From the NCBI GenBank assembly GCA_900751885.1, contig CAADTH010000041.1:1-6075 (forward strand): DNA of 6,075 nt, given 5' to 3'. The stretch comes from Clostridia bacterium (GTDB lineage Bacteria; Bacillota; Clostridia; UBA1381). This document shows, one piece after another, positions 5,769 to 6,075 of this stretch (position 1 is its first letter; each line of letters starts with the position of its first letter). Below the pieces are notes generated by a model, which saw only the letters and a program-made list of their open reading frames with translations, was not told the origin of the DNA and did not search any database. The translations under genes were made by a program, and so were the position numbers.

Positions 5769-5817
5769 CACGGCGGCATATAGGAGGATTGCCGCCGTGT
5801 CCATTTTTGTCTTTTTT
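5769..5817 (+). terminator. GC hairpin with downstream T-runs, possible attenuator
   Basis: CACGGCGGC (5769-5777) and GCCGCCGTG (5791-5799) form a perfect 9-bp stem around a 13-nt loop. T-runs follow at 5804-5808 and 5812-5817, slightly offset from the stem. CCGTG at 5758-5762 can pair instead with CACGG at 5769-5773, the base of the left arm, so a competing fold exists. The loop holds AGGAGG (5782-5787), a complete Shine-Dalgarno sequence, and the right arm ends in GTG. The combination resembles an attenuator with a translated leader more than a simple terminator. Confidence 0.5.
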
Positions 5818-5856
5818 CACAGTACCCATGATCTGCACCAGCTAAAAAAAGCGTAG
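5797..5856 (+). CDS. Possible 19-residue leader peptide
   Basis: GTG at 5797 starts a frame of 19 codons ending in TAG (5854-5856); the product begins MSIFVFFHSTHDL and ends LKKA. AGGAGG (5782-5787) lies 9 nt upstream and is displayed in the loop of the 5769-5799 hairpin, while the start codon is in its right arm. Ribosome loading would therefore compete with hairpin formation. Very short ORFs with strong ribosome binding sites are known as regulatory leaders of resistance and transfer operons. Here the role is inferred from layout only, and there is no recognisable domain. Confidence 0.35.
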   Translation: MSIFVFFHSTHDLHQLKKA

Positions 5857-5870
5857 CGCCCCCTCCGGGA
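5851..5870. other. oriT/nic-like motif candidate
   Basis: The stretch GCGTAGCGCCCCCTCCGGGA resembles, from memory, the nic region of MOBQ-type origins (core GTGCGCCCT followed a few bases later by CGGGA in staphylococcal plasmids). It lies about 220 bp upstream of a gene start at the right edge, in DNA dense with inverted repeats, which is where oriT sits in many mobile elements. The match is partial. AGCGCCC (5855-5861) also pairs at a distance with GGGCGCT (5951-5957). Confidence 0.25.
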
Positions 5871-5945
5871 CAGTCTGGTTATGGATATGAAATCAGACAA
5901 TACATAAACGAATATGCCATTTCATGCGTCCGTGTGGCTTCATGC

Positions 5946-6000
5946 CGCCCGGGCGCTTTTACGTTCTTATGGGTTAGCTTCGGGTCATGTTGGCCCGAAG
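5946..6000. repeat. Palindrome and hairpin in the right flank
   Basis: CGCCCGGGCG at 5946-5955 is a perfect 10-bp palindrome. A separate hairpin follows: CTTCGGGTC (5978-5986) pairs with GGCCCGAAG (5992-6000), with one G-T pair and a 5-nt loop. No U-tract follows, so this is not a terminator. These are consistent with structured leader RNA or with relaxosome recognition DNA upstream of a transfer gene. Confidence 0.5.
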
Positions 6001-6030
6001 TCATTCCCCGGTGCCGCTCCCCGCCGCCTT

Positions 6031-6064
6031 CGTTTCGGTCACTCGTCAACCAACAACCGAAACG
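6031..6064. repeat. Perfect 9-bp inverted repeat abutting a ribosome binding site
   Basis: CGTTTCGGT (6031-6039) and ACCGAAACG (6056-6064) are exact reverse complements with a 16-nt spacer. The right arm ends on the first base of the GGAGGT sequence at 6064-6069. As RNA it would place a stem directly against the ribosome binding site of the next gene. As DNA it could be an operator or a relaxase-type inverted repeat. Confidence 0.6.
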
Positions 6065-6075
6065 GAGGTCAATAT
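6064..6075 (+). promoter_or_regulatory. Ribosome binding site for a gene starting at the right edge
   Basis: GGAGGT (6064-6069) is followed by CAAT and then AT at 6074-6075, the last two bases of the window. If the next base is G, an ATG would stand at normal distance from this site. The product cannot be seen. Structured upstream DNA suggests a mobilization or transfer gene, which is inference. Confidence 0.55.

Noticed and set aside
5914..6075. Open frame starting MPFHASVWLHAARALL and running to the right edge
   Set aside because: No ribosome binding site precedes its ATG. The frame covers the hairpin at 5978-6000 and the inverted repeat at 6031-6064, it is rich in Arg/Ala/Ser as expected of GC-rich non-coding DNA, and a well-placed GGAGGT marks a different-frame start at 6074.

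Overview
The window looks like an accessory segment of a Firmicutes genome, most likely a gut clostridium (Lachnospiraceae or Oscillospiraceae type) carrying an integrative conjugative or mobilizable element. The basis is strong AGGAGG-type ribosome binding sites, GTG/TTG start use, the gene families present, and a right flank rich in GC hairpins that ends at the start of another gene. The host assignment is inference; no taxonomic marker gene is present.

Layout. (1) 1-147, minus strand: the N-terminal part of an XRE-type helix-turn-helix regulator, cut by the window edge. (2) 148-300: a divergent intergenic region with an inverted-repeat cluster (171-214) and a good sigma-A-type promoter (252-280) reading right. 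(3) 301-2410: a small MerR/excisionase-like DNA-binding protein, an OmpR-family response regulator whose start lies inside the previous gene, and a membrane histidine kinase. (4) 2474-5487: a MacB/LolD-type ABC ATPase and a 777-residue two-FtsX-domain permease, followed by a strong intrinsic terminator (5514-5547). (5) 5548-6075: a stretch without a sizeable gene, holding promoter-like and hairpin-rich DNA, two possible very short reading frames, an oriT-like motif, and a Shine-Dalgarno site for a gene starting at the right edge.

How the genes may work together. The set resembles a self-contained envelope-stress or peptide-sensing and export cassette: kinase and regulator sense a signal and switch on the adjacent ABC transporter. 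The most notable signal is a 44-bp imperfect direct repeat (39/44 identical). One copy (2390-2433) overlaps the 3' end of the kinase gene just upstream of the transporter. The second copy (5551-5594) lies just after the transporter terminator. Both are followed by the same promoter-like geometry (TTGGAA, 15 nt, TATGAT or TAAAAT). This suggests the regulator controls the transporter and a second short transcript that ends at the hairpin at 5691-5727. That transcript could be a small RNA, a 13-residue ORF, or a relic of a lost gene.

The right flank (about 5600 onward) has a different, GC-richer character. It looks like conserved backbone of the mobile element next to a mobilization or transfer gene, with the transporter cassette as inserted cargo.
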